From Chromera velia (Eukaryota; Sar; Chromeraceae): 16,270 bases of DNA. Position numbers and translations under genes: made by a program. Under the pieces are notes generated by a model that saw only the letters and a list, made by a program, of their open reading frames with translations, was not told the DNA's origin and searched no databases. The DNA is taken from positions 1 to 16,270 of the forward strand of contig JAHBMJ010002360.1 of assembly GCA_018398765.1 (NCBI GenBank), in the 5' to 3' direction. Positions 1 to 7,354 of the stretch are shown here, one piece after another; position 1 is the stretch's first letter; every line of letters begins with the position of its first letter.

Positions 1-75
1 TTTTTTTTTTTGCGGTTGTCAGCCCACCGATCTGCCTACGCTCTGTTCCGTTAAATTCTGCTCTGCTCTGCTCAG

Positions 76-174
76 TCCTCTACGAACGTCGTGGACCACC
101 TCTCTCACTTTCTCCTCGCATTACGCGAAAAGGATGGACAGGAAAAGCCGCTCAAGGTCGTGCCTTTTGCGAAG
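76..174 (+). CDS. LIG4: LIG4 exon W1: start of OB-fold region
   Basis: The acceptor is a pyrimidine tract ending CTGCTCAG at 75 and the donor is gtcagc at 175. It codes 33 residues, phase 0 at both ends, including DHLSHFLLALREKDGQEKPL. This matches the ligase IV segment after the adenylation domain, where the end of motif IV/V leads into the first OB strands. Upstream bases 1-75 are intron. Confidence 0.8.
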
Positions 175-196
175 GTCAGCGCATGAGTCTCCGGTA

Positions 197-262
<66 letters not shown>

Positions 263-333
263 CTTTGTTTGCAAACAAAAACGAGAACGAACAAGAGAAA
301 AGCCACAGAGTCTGTCTGGATGTGTGTCTGGAC

Positions 334-392
<59 letters not shown>

Positions 393-3300
393 GCACACTT
401 CAGCTTGCAAAGCTCGGCAGCGTTTTCTCTCTGCCCTCTGTCCTTTATGATCATCCTACAGGTCGGAAGCGGCTTCTCGTTCGACGACCTCGAGAACATC
501 AGGAACCACGTCAGGTCGGTGCATTCAGGAAAGATACAACAAACTAACAAACTAACAAAAGTGGCATAGAAGACGTCTGTATGTCGACAGACCTCATCTT
601 CTCTGAGTACGAGCTTTTCCAAAAAGCAAGCCCACACATTTTCCTGGTCTGTCTGGGTGTTTTTTGAATTCTTTCGTGTGTCCAGGCACACATCAGTGAA
701 ACCTTCCCTTTCTGTTTTGCATGCAGGCACACCGGAGTAAAATATGATCCGAGGGCCCCCCACTGTCCCTCCCACAGGTGGCAAACTGTGGGGGGAAGGG
801 AGTGGCGCCCCGCTGCAGGGGAGAGGCCGGACGTCGTGTGGAGGCCCGAGGACGGGTTTGTGATGGAGGTCGGTCTCGTGAATTCTCTCTGCCTGTCCTT
901 CTCCTCCCTCCATCGGAAGGGACGTACAATTTCACTTCGAATGTGTGCATGCACGAAGTTATCGTCATGTTACTTTGTTGTGGAAGCGACACAGAAAAAC
1001 CACCGTCAGACGCTGCAGGAAAAGGGCGCTTGTTTGACATCTCAACTCTTGTGGTCGTTTTTTTGAGATGCGTCAATGCCCCTCCCTCCCTCCCTCCCTT
1101 GTGGCTTCTTCGAATCGATGCAGGTAAAGGCTGCAGAGGTTGTCGCATCGGAGACTTTTGCGGCTCAGCAGACTCTCCGTTTTCCTAGGTCAGTAAAGAG
1201 GCAAGAGAAGAGGAAACAAGAGAGAAGGAGAAGATAGTGAGTGCGTTGGCGACTGAGAGAGAACCCCTCATTTCTTTTTTGTTTCCGTCGAGTGTCGCGC
1301 GGCTTTTCAGGCAGTTGACAGTCCATTCCTGTCCCCTTGACGAAGACACACAACAGAACCCGGCGGTCTGTAACATACTTGCTTCGTGAAAATGGGATTT
1401 TGATCGGCGAACGGCCATGCTTTGATCCACTTCTGGGTGTGAGGGGAGAACAACAGTAACGCTCCGTCCCTCCTTTAGTGAAGACACTTGTAGATGCGTC
1501 TGAGTTCCACCACGAAGTGTCTTCTTCTGTGTTTTTTTCCACTAGATCCACCGTCACATGCCTGCCTGGATCCATCCGGATGCGTGAAAAAGAAAAAATA
1601 CTTGGATGGATGGATGGATGGATGGATGGATGGATGGATGCAGGTGTGTGAAGAACAAAGCGTTCCGAACAGACAAGGGAGTGGATGAGTCCCTGACAGA
1701 AATCGGGCTGGCGGTGGGTCTTGTGAATCCGGTTTTTCTTTTTCTTTCTCTTTTTTGCGCCTCCGTGCGGATTTCTTCGGAATCTTCGCAAGAAGGGGTG
1801 ATGCATGGGAATGTGATGTCGGACGAGAAATCATCAGATCAGTGCATGGAGAAATGAAGACGCTTGGATTGCATCTTATTGTTACCTTTTCTCTTGAGGT
1901 GAGGGGATGGTCTTCACCATGGAAGGGAGTGCAGGTCGAAAGTTTTCATTCATGCCAGCTGACTGTGCATCTTTGTTCTTCCAGCGGATGAGGACGAAAT
2001 GAAAAATCAATTGTACGGCGGATTTGCATTGCCATGTGTGTTTGCACGTATGTGTCGGTACTGTACCGAAAACGCAGGAGATCCTGTTGAATTCCCACGA
2101 GCCGTCGAGAAAGAGGACGAAGACGAAGAAAGAGGAGGGCGCGGATGAGGAAGGCGAGGGCGCGTGGCAAGGCGGGGAAGAGGAGGGGGAGGAGGGAGAG
2201 AGGAAGAAGAGGAGAAAGGGAAAGGACGCAAAGGGCAAAGGCGAAGGGAGAAGAATCGATGTCGGAGGGGTCATGTCAGACTTCGTGGGCATCACTCAAG
2301 AGGAGCAGCGGGCACTTGTGAAGACTTCACGTATTCTTCAGGGAAGAGAGGTGGGAGAGATGGTTTGGTACGATTCTGTTCTTACATGAAGGCATGCCTT
2401 GTACATCATCTGAGGGAATGCCATCCGTCTGCATGCGTCGATAACCTCGGGTGGTTCTCTCTTCCAGCACAGATGCATGCATGGCCCTTCTTTCAGTGCG
2501 GAAGCCGATAACGCTGCAGAAGTGAATTGAGAGTGACTGCGGGGGGTTTCGAGTCCTTCCGTGTCTTTTAGGTCCTGCACTGTGGGGTTCCCAGCCCTCC
2601 GTCTGTATTAGTACATAATTTGTATATGCGTATACGTCTCTCTCTCTGTGTGTGTGTGTGTGTGCGTGTGCGCGCGCGCGCGCTTCTGTGTGTCTGAATG
2701 AATTGCAGGTGACGATTTTGTCTGGGACGTTGGAACACTCGAAGGCTTCCCTTGAGAGGCGGGTCGTGCAGATGGGGGGAAGGATCTCTCAAAGCTTTAG
2801 GAAAGGGCCCCGGAACGCTGATGTGATCACACTTTTGGAGACAGGCAGTTGCCCTCCTCTACCAGGAGCGGGGGGGGAAGACGACGGAGAAGGAGAGGGA
2901 GAAGATGAGGAAGAACTGATGAAGGGAGGCACGTCGTTTGCCGTAGCTGGAGAGTCAGTCAGTCAGTCGGGAGGGGTTGGGGGGAGTTAGGTGTGAGAGT
3001 AGCCGAGCGACCGATAGTCTAAGGTACAGCAACGACATTTTTTCTTTCAAAGGAATGAAAAAAGAAGAACAAGGTAGAGAGAGGTTCTCTTGTCGTCGCT
3101 TGGCATCCACCCTGCACCTGCCCTCTCTGTTGCAGTCCCACAGTCCGAAGTCGCAACGTGGCGACGTTCCATAACTTTCCCGTGCTCTCTGTGGCGTGGC
3201 TGGTTGCTAGTGAACGTGCGAGCGCCCTCCTCCCTCTGACATCATCGGGATCTTCAGCGGGAGCCTCTTCTTCCTCTTCCTCTTCCTCTTCCTCTTCCTC

Positions 3301-3644
3301 TTCCTCTTCTTCTTCTTCTTCTTCTTCTTCTTCTGTGGTGCGACGAGACTTCTTCTGTCACTTGACAAAAGAGCTGGAGGAAAGGGAGAAGGAGCGAAGA
3401 GACGAGTACGGAGATCCCCATGAGGAGAATCTCAACGCAAGTCAGTCAGTCAGTCAGTGGGAGGGAGGGAGGGAGGGAGGGAGGGAGGAATGGAGGGAGA
3501 AAAAAAAAGCTTGGTCGGATCCGGTCGCAGGACACGCCCTTCATTTTATACCTTTCATCGTTTGCGCACGGGAGAATCGTCTACGAGCTTCCCACCACCA
3601 TCCACTTCCTTTCATCCCTGCTCTCTCTCCCCCCCCCCCCCCCN

Positions 3645-3675
<31 letters not shown>

Positions 3676-5585
3676 CTCCGCAGGGACCCTCCGTGAGCTG
3701 GCGGTATCCATCCCTTTACCGGAGGGAATCGGGAAGGACGACGAAGAAGAGTGGAGCCCCCAGAACGGTGCCGCAGATGTGGGTCCATCTCTGGGTCTCA
3801 GCTTTGCAGGAGGAGGAGGCCAGGCTTCGGAGTTCTACGGGAACCTGTCTTCATTCCGCATGCCTCCGTTGCAGCCTCAGGTGACGCTGCCGTCCATGTC
3901 TTTGAACTTTGCGGTTCTGCGTATTCGAAAGAGGGGACGCAAAAGCGTCAGTAGAAAAGCGCCAGGGGCGTCAGATGGCCACAGGGGTGCTGCGTCAGCC
4001 ACGACATCCAGGGACGTGGCACGAATGAGGGAGCGTGTTGAGAGGCTGATGAAAGAAGGGGGGGGTGGAGGAGGAGATGGCTTGGGATCTTTGTCTTTGT
4101 CGTTGTCTGCATCTGCTGCGGATGCAGTCGAGGGGGAAAGGGATGACGATTCAGATCTTGACATGGGAGACGGGGATGGAGACGTGGAGATGATGGATGG
4201 AAGGGGTGTCTCTGGAAGTACTGCCATCCGTGTGATGCTCCCTCCCGATCTCCCTGAAGCCGTCTCTCTAGAGGATATGAGGGAGGGGGATGAAGAAGAT
4301 GAGGGCATTCGAGACGCCGTGCGTTCGTGTGGGAGAATCGGGAAGCAATTGGAGAGGGCAGAGGCAGAGGCGCTTTGTTTGATGGTGCTACTCCGGGGCG
4401 GAGAATGAGTTTTTTTTTGCGCACTCGTCCGTTGTTCATCCATTTAAAACGTCTACGCTAACACTCCACGAAACTACGTCGAAGGCTTGTTTGTAAAATT
4501 TACTTCACTGAATTCGCTGTTGTTTCGCGTTTTCTGAAGGTCTTCCTTCCATTTGTGGAGGGATATCGATCGATTTCTGAACTCTCGCAGGTGCAACAGG
4601 CTGTATTTTTCATTCCCTCCGCTCCTCATGTTGTCCTCCATGACAGGCTTTTTTGCATGCTTACCTCTTTTGATTTTTTTTTTACCTGCCTTTGACAACC
4701 AAGCCCGGGTTTCCTTGGCCGGATCTTCACACCGTCGGCTGTTTTCTGAATTCTGCATGCCTTGTTTTTCGCCCGGTATTTATGTGTCCTGGAATTTTCT
4801 GTTCATCCGGGGGCATTCAGGTGAAGGAGGGAAGATGAATGCATAGGTACGGTTTCAAAAGTCTTTTGGACTTCGTCGTGTGCAGGCTGACTCAGGACGA
4901 GTCAGACGCAACTCATCGATTGATTAGGTGAGTGACTGAGTGTCCGTTCGTTTTATCTCTGCATGCGTCCGTTCGTTTTATCTCTCTTTGGGGCCTCATG
5001 AAGACAGGAAAGGAAAATCATGAGAGAGAGAGGAGGGAGAGTTCAGCAGCGGAGAATCTCTCTCCGTCTATTTTTGGTTACTGTGTTCTTCTTTCTGACG
5101 AAAGTTTCGATCAGGCGGCTTGAGGAGTACGTTTACCTTTCAGCATGGCGCAAGGGCATGGATCCATATTACTCGCTGCACTCATTCATGTGTTGGTTGA
5201 CTTGCGTCGATGATGTGTGCCTCTCGGTCTTTTTGTCGCCTGCCCACTCCCCCTCCCTTTCCTTTTTCCCCTGTGCAGGCGAAGCGAGTGGTCTGAATTC
5301 TTTCCCGGACAGCCGGCACCCCCAGCCCCTCGCGAATCGCAACAGGCAGAAGACACCCAAGGGGGCAACCCTCCACCAGCAGCGGCTGCAGCTGCAGGAG
5401 CTCCTCATAGCGCACAGAGCAGAGGGGCGGGTAGACGGTCGACTCGACAGCAGGATGACCAGATGGAAGGACGCGCTTCTGCTGAACCAGCATCATCTGC
5501 TTCGTGGAAGGAGAGTGACGAAGATGGTGTTGTACTGATAAACTCTCGAGGGTTTCTTGTTGTAAAAACTTCGCATGCTTACTAG
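76..5585 (+). CDS. LIG4: DNA ligase IV homologue (C-terminal two-thirds, 12 exons, 5' end outside window)
   Basis: ATP-dependent DNA ligase of nuclear non-homologous end joining; in known systems it seals double-strand breaks in complex with XRCC4. Exons 76-174, 462-514, 727-868, 1124-1188, 1644-1713, 2078-2350, 2709-2953, 3136-3440, 3684-4404, 4886-4927, 5115-5216 and 5279-5585 join with consistent phases into 807 codons plus stop. Seen in order: SHFLLALREK and VGSGFSFDDLENI, ERPDVVW, VKAAEVV, then motif VI as TLRFPR...FRTDK (end of the OB fold); a K/E-rich linker; BRCT1 (VTILSGTLEHSKASLERRV, GGRISQS, SFAVAG, VLSVAWLVAS with the conserved Trp at 3197-3199); an XRCC4-binding-like segment; BRCT2 (LLRGGELTQDESDATHRLI, FMCWL). 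The order and the XIR-like linker separate it from ligases I and III. The nucleotidyltransferase lysine lies upstream. Unusual: 23-Ser run, large BRCT2 insertions, and a non-canonical donor at 4405. Identification comes from motif order and recalled family features, not from a search. Confidence 0.85.
199..393 (+). repeat. Compound microsatellite (TC)n(TG)n ... (GTCT)n(CT)n
   Basis: Inside the intron 175-461 there is a TC run (199-229) followed by a TG run (229-254). After a short unique stretch comes a GTCT run (about 334-368) passing into another CT run (to 393). These generate long spurious Ser/Leu/Val/Cys reading frames. Confidence 0.95.
462..514 (+). CDS. LIG4: LIG4 exon W2: VGSG-F segment of OB fold
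   Basis: The acceptor is CCTACAG (461) and the donor gtcggt (515); phase 0 in, 2 out. It codes VGSGFSFDDLENIRNHV. The VG(S/T)G followed by an acidic DDL helix is a signature shared by eukaryotic ATP-dependent ligases, here closest in pattern to ligase IV. Confidence 0.85.
727..868 (+). CDS. LIG4: LIG4 exon W3: OB-fold middle
   Basis: The acceptor is GCATGCAG (726) and the donor gtcggt (869); phase 2 in, 0 out. It codes about 47 residues running from RHTGVKYDPRAPHC to ERPDVVWRPEDGFVME. ERPDVVW corresponds to the ligase IV KPEVYI/RPDVWI strand that precedes the V(x)KAAE strand coded by the next exon. Confidence 0.8.
1124..1188 (+). CDS. LIG4: LIG4 exon W4: KAAE strand and RFPR half of motif VI
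   Basis: The acceptor is GATGCAG (1123) and the donor gtcagt (1189); phase 0 in, 2 out. It codes VKAAEVVASETFAAQQTLRFP plus the first two bases of Arg. KAAE(I/V)V and TLRFPR are near-diagnostic for ligase IV: TLRFPR begins nucleotidyltransferase motif VI, which contacts the phosphates of ATP. Confidence 0.88.
1603..1641 (+). repeat. GGAT/TGGA tetranucleotide microsatellite
   Basis: About ten tandem TGGA units occupy the last 40 bases of the intron 1189-1643, so the array abuts the TGCAG acceptor of exon W5. Confidence 0.95.
1644..1713 (+). CDS. LIG4: LIG4 exon W5: R-x-D-K half of motif VI
   Basis: The acceptor is GATGCAG immediately after a GGAT microsatellite (1643); the donor is gtgggt (1714). 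Phase 2 in restores the RFPR arginine, phase 0 out. It codes CVKNKAFRTDKGVDESLTEIGLA. FRTDK followed by an acidic ESLT stretch matches the ligase IV R-x-DK...ECMTL pattern. Two extra residues before FRTDK make the precise acceptor slightly uncertain. Confidence 0.7.
2078..2350 (+). CDS. LIG4: LIG4 exon W6: K/E-rich linker to BRCT1
   Basis: The acceptor is AACGCAG (2077) and the donor gtggga (2351); phase 0 at both ends; 91 residues. The first 60 are strongly purine-coded Lys/Glu/Gly, resembling the charged, nuclear-localising linker between catalytic core and BRCT1 in ligase IV. The last part, VMSDFVGITQEEQRALVKTS and then ILQGRE, leads directly into the first BRCT strand of the next exon. 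Confidence 0.75.
2637..2683 (+). repeat. (TC)n(TG)n(CG)n microsatellite
   Basis: A short TC run passes at 2647 into 37 bases of strictly alternating pyrimidine-purine (TG, then CG), lying 25 bases before exon W7. Such tracts can adopt Z-DNA. Confidence 0.9.
2709..2953 (+). CDS. LIG4: LIG4 exon W7: first half of BRCT1
   Basis: The acceptor is AATTGCAG (2708). The donor is the first gtcagt of a tandem GTCA run (2954); phase 0 in, 2 out. It codes VTILSGTLEHSKASLERRV, GGRISQSFRKGPRN, an acidic insertion of about 45 residues (rich in GED, with a Gly run) and GGTSFAVAGE. The pattern is BRCT strand 1, helix 1, the Gly-Gly turn and strand 3. The acidic loop is an extra relative to animal and plant ligase IV. 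Confidence 0.8.
3136..3440 (+). CDS. LIG4: LIG4 exon W8: end of BRCT1, poly-Ser insert, XRCC4-binding-like start
   Basis: The acceptor is GTTGCAG (3135). The donor is the first gtcagt of four tandem copies (3441); phase 2 in, 1 out. It codes VRSRNVATFHNFPVLSVAWL (BRCT helix 3 with its invariant Trp), then a run of 23 Ser at 3266-3334, then RRDFFCHLTKELEEREKERR and DEYGDPHEENLNA. The last part aligns by eye with the ligase IV stretch reading H-x-C, acidic helix, (D/E)-x-YGD that opens the XRCC4-interacting region. Confidence 0.8.
3266..3334 (+). repeat. TCTTCC/TCT trinucleotide repeat coding 23 serines
   Basis: An in-frame coding microsatellite within ligase IV exon W8: alternating TCT and TCC codons become pure TCT near its 3' end. 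Both repeat units are multiples of three, so length change keeps the frame. Confidence 0.95.
3441..3675 (+). repeat. Intronic GTCA, GGGA, poly-C and TG repeats with one undetermined base
   Basis: This intron (3441-3683) starts with tandem GTCA (3441-3458) and continues as GGGA units (to about 3489). Further on it holds a 15-base C run, an N at 3644 and a TG run (3645-3674) just before the acceptor. The N marks an unresolved position in the assembly, so true intron length is unknown. Confidence 0.9.
3684..4404 (+). CDS. LIG4: LIG4 exon W9: XRCC4-binding-like end and expanded BRCT2 N-terminal half
   Basis: The acceptor is CTCCGCAG (3683), phase 1 in, giving RTLRELAVSIPLPEG, comparable with the L-x-QL-KEV-x-SGI end of the XRCC4-interacting region. 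A Gly/Ser/Asp-rich stretch follows (about 3930-4290), and then GKQLERAEAEALCLMVLLRGGE, which resembles the BRCT2 helix 1 and GG turn. To join the next exon it must end in phase 2, at 4404. There the donor reads ATGAGT, not GTGAGT. Without that splice the frame stops at TGA 4406-4408. An internal intron cannot be excluded. Confidence 0.65.
4886..4927 (+). CDS. LIG4: LIG4 exon W10: BRCT2 THxI strand
   Basis: A 42-base micro-exon between GTGTGCAG (4885) and gtgagt (4928), phase 2 in and 2 out, coding LTQDESDATHRLI. DATHRLI is a standard BRCT (V/A)(T/S)H(V/L)(I/V) strand, and it follows GGE from the preceding exon exactly as in ligase IV BRCT2. Confidence 0.65.
   Translation, partial: ADSGRVRRNSSID
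5115..5216 (+). CDS. LIG4: LIG4 exon W11: BRCT2 C-terminal helix with conserved Trp
   Basis: The acceptor is TCGATCAG (5114). The donor is gtgcct (5217), chosen over gtgtgc at 5215 because it preserves frame into the last exon. It codes RLEEYVYLSAWRKGMDPYYS and then LHSFMCWLTCVDDV. The Trp at 5194-5196 occupies the invariant BRCT helix-3 position. Confidence 0.7.
5279..5585 (+). CDS. LIG4: LIG4 exon W12: C-terminal tail and stop
   Basis: The acceptor is CTGTGCAG (5278), phase 2 in; 102 codons to TAG at 5583-5585. It opens RSEWSEFFPGQPAPPAPRE, like the short segment closing ligase IV BRCT2, then runs into a Pro/Ala/Gln/Arg-rich tail without a recognised fold. A 7-bp hairpin overlaps the stop codon. 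Confidence 0.7.
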
Positions 5586-5590
5586 CATGC
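5573..5590 (+). repeat. Hairpin overlapping the ligase IV stop codon
   Basis: GCATGCT (5573-5579), a four-base loop, then AGCATGC (5584-5590): a perfect 7-bp inverted repeat that includes part of the TAG at 5583-5585. It could be chance, or part of 3'-end formation. Confidence 0.4.
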
Positions 5591-7354
5591 TTAGCTTCTT
5601 GCAATTCAAATCCCCTGCATGCAGAAATTCTACTGCCTGAGTCAGATCCTTCCGATGACTCATTTCAACATCTCACGGCATCTTTCTAGGCATCTTTGCT
5701 AGCATCTTTGTGAAAATGGCTCGGAAACAAATAATTAAGGATTCAACATGCTAGTCAATATTACCAGATAAACTATAAAAACACTAGATTCAGTTTTCAC
5801 AAACATTTTAGATCAGTTTGTAATAACTTTATATGTTTCATTCTAAGATTTAATAATACTGATTTATTTGAAAAGATATAATATTTATATCAATGAATAA
5901 CATTGAATGCAACTGAAAGACCACATAGTTGATAAACTATTAAACTTTCTTAACTTTAGTCTTAACTGGGCCCGGGGGGGACAACCTCTATACTAGCCTT
6001 TATAAGACAAAACGGCGACAGTGCACAACTTGTAGCGCAAGCCGCAAGGGCACCAATAAATCATTTATTACTTAACTATAGCTAGTTTTCTGATTAGATT
6101 GTTAACTTTTAATGTAAATGATTTATTATTGTAACTGTTTTTAAATACATCTTAGAGTCGATCTTTAATTCCGACTCGAGATCGATCATGGATGACGATC
6201 AATCTTTTTGATAGCGTTCTGCATACATACTACTGAGTAGAAATATAATTGCAATTACTAAAATCGCTTAGTACTAAGAATAATTGTTTTAGAATCACGT
6301 ACTGGTAAAGATTAATCATTTTTATTCGGTGAATCATACTTATGTATATACGTACATGTTACATGCAAACTACGTGGTGTGGAGTCACTGTTAGTCATTG
6401 TGGAGTCAATGTGGACGGTGGACCTGAAGAGCTGTGCGCGATGTAGCAGCCTAGCAGGCGAAATCGATCAACCCCTTGAGAAGACACAGGCTCCTGCATC
6501 ATTGATCGATGCTGCTCTTCTATCTGTCTCTCTGTGTAACTGGATGGCATGATCTCATGAACAGCCTTTCTCGACTTATCAAGCAGCCGTCTCCAGTCTT
6601 CACCGGTTTCAACAGCCGCTTTCGTAACGAGGCACACGGGAGACAGAGAGAGCTGGAGTCTGAGTGTCAAGCGATTCCGACTTCAGCACTGTTTCCATGC
6701 AGGTACACAACACGTGCACTCACTTTTGCATGCATCCAATGAATGATTAAACTTCTGCAAGTGAAGAAGAGAAACTTGGATCATGATGGCGACATTCACT
6801 GATGCTGGCAGGCAGCAGGCATCATCGCGAAGAAATCGCTAAGAGCAGTGACGGGAAACCTGCTTACACCCCTCCGCAGAGTTTCCATCACTCCCCAATG
6901 CCACACAGCACTGAGACCATGCCTCTCGGGCTCATTGGAGTTACTCCAAGTAAAGAAACAATGGCAAGGACTGTCACCCGCAAACGAAGCCAACCACGCA
7001 CGCACAGGGGCCCCTGCAGATCCACTTGATCTGCAGATGTCCCTGCCCGTGCACGCATTGCTGCTCTCTCTCACAATCCTCCCTCGACTGTCTCTCTTCT
7101 GACTGATCGACCGGATAGCAGAGGAACAGAAAGCTGAATGGGGACGACAAGAGCTTCTGATGGGTGAGAAGAATGGTCAATCCAAGCGATTCGCGTTGAA
7201 TGAGTAGCCATGCAGACAGAAACGTTGATCCGTTTCCATAGAGGCAAACATACACGCAAGCACGAACATACACAAACACACAAAGCCCATACAAGCCTTA
7301 ATGATCCACCCAAGCACCTGCCTCACTATGATACATGTTACCTCTACCTTGCGC
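5586..7354. other. Spacer with AT-rich island, no supported gene
   Basis: About 5640-6390 is markedly AT-rich with only short frames and no microsatellites, unlike the flanks. It contains an inverted repeat (6055-6067 with 6115-6127) and one copy of a 14-base motif also present at 9036. From 6395 to 7354 base composition returns to normal. Short frames exist on both strands there (for example minus 6670-6395, containing ETGEDWRRLLDKSRKAVHEI, and minus 7074-6796), but none has recognisable homology. A good donor (GCA/gtaagc on the minus strand at 7358) leaves open that one of these is a further exon of the minus-strand gene. Confidence 0.6.

Noticed and set aside
105-913. Several long overlapping frames on both strands, rich in Ser/Leu/Val/Cys or Arg/Glu/Thr/His
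   Set aside because: They are translations of TC, TG and GTCT microsatellites inside a ligase intron; the real exons use a different frame and obey splice phases.
1165-2295. Minus-strand frames of 100-213 codons opposite ligase exons W5 and W6
   Set aside because: They are complements of the GGAT repeat and of the purine-rich linker (poly Ser/Pro), with no domain and no splice support.
3877-4443. Minus-strand frames of 163 and 188 codons opposite exon W9
   Set aside because: Shadows of the Gly/Asp/Ser-rich coding strand; the plus strand fits the BRCT and splice-phase model.
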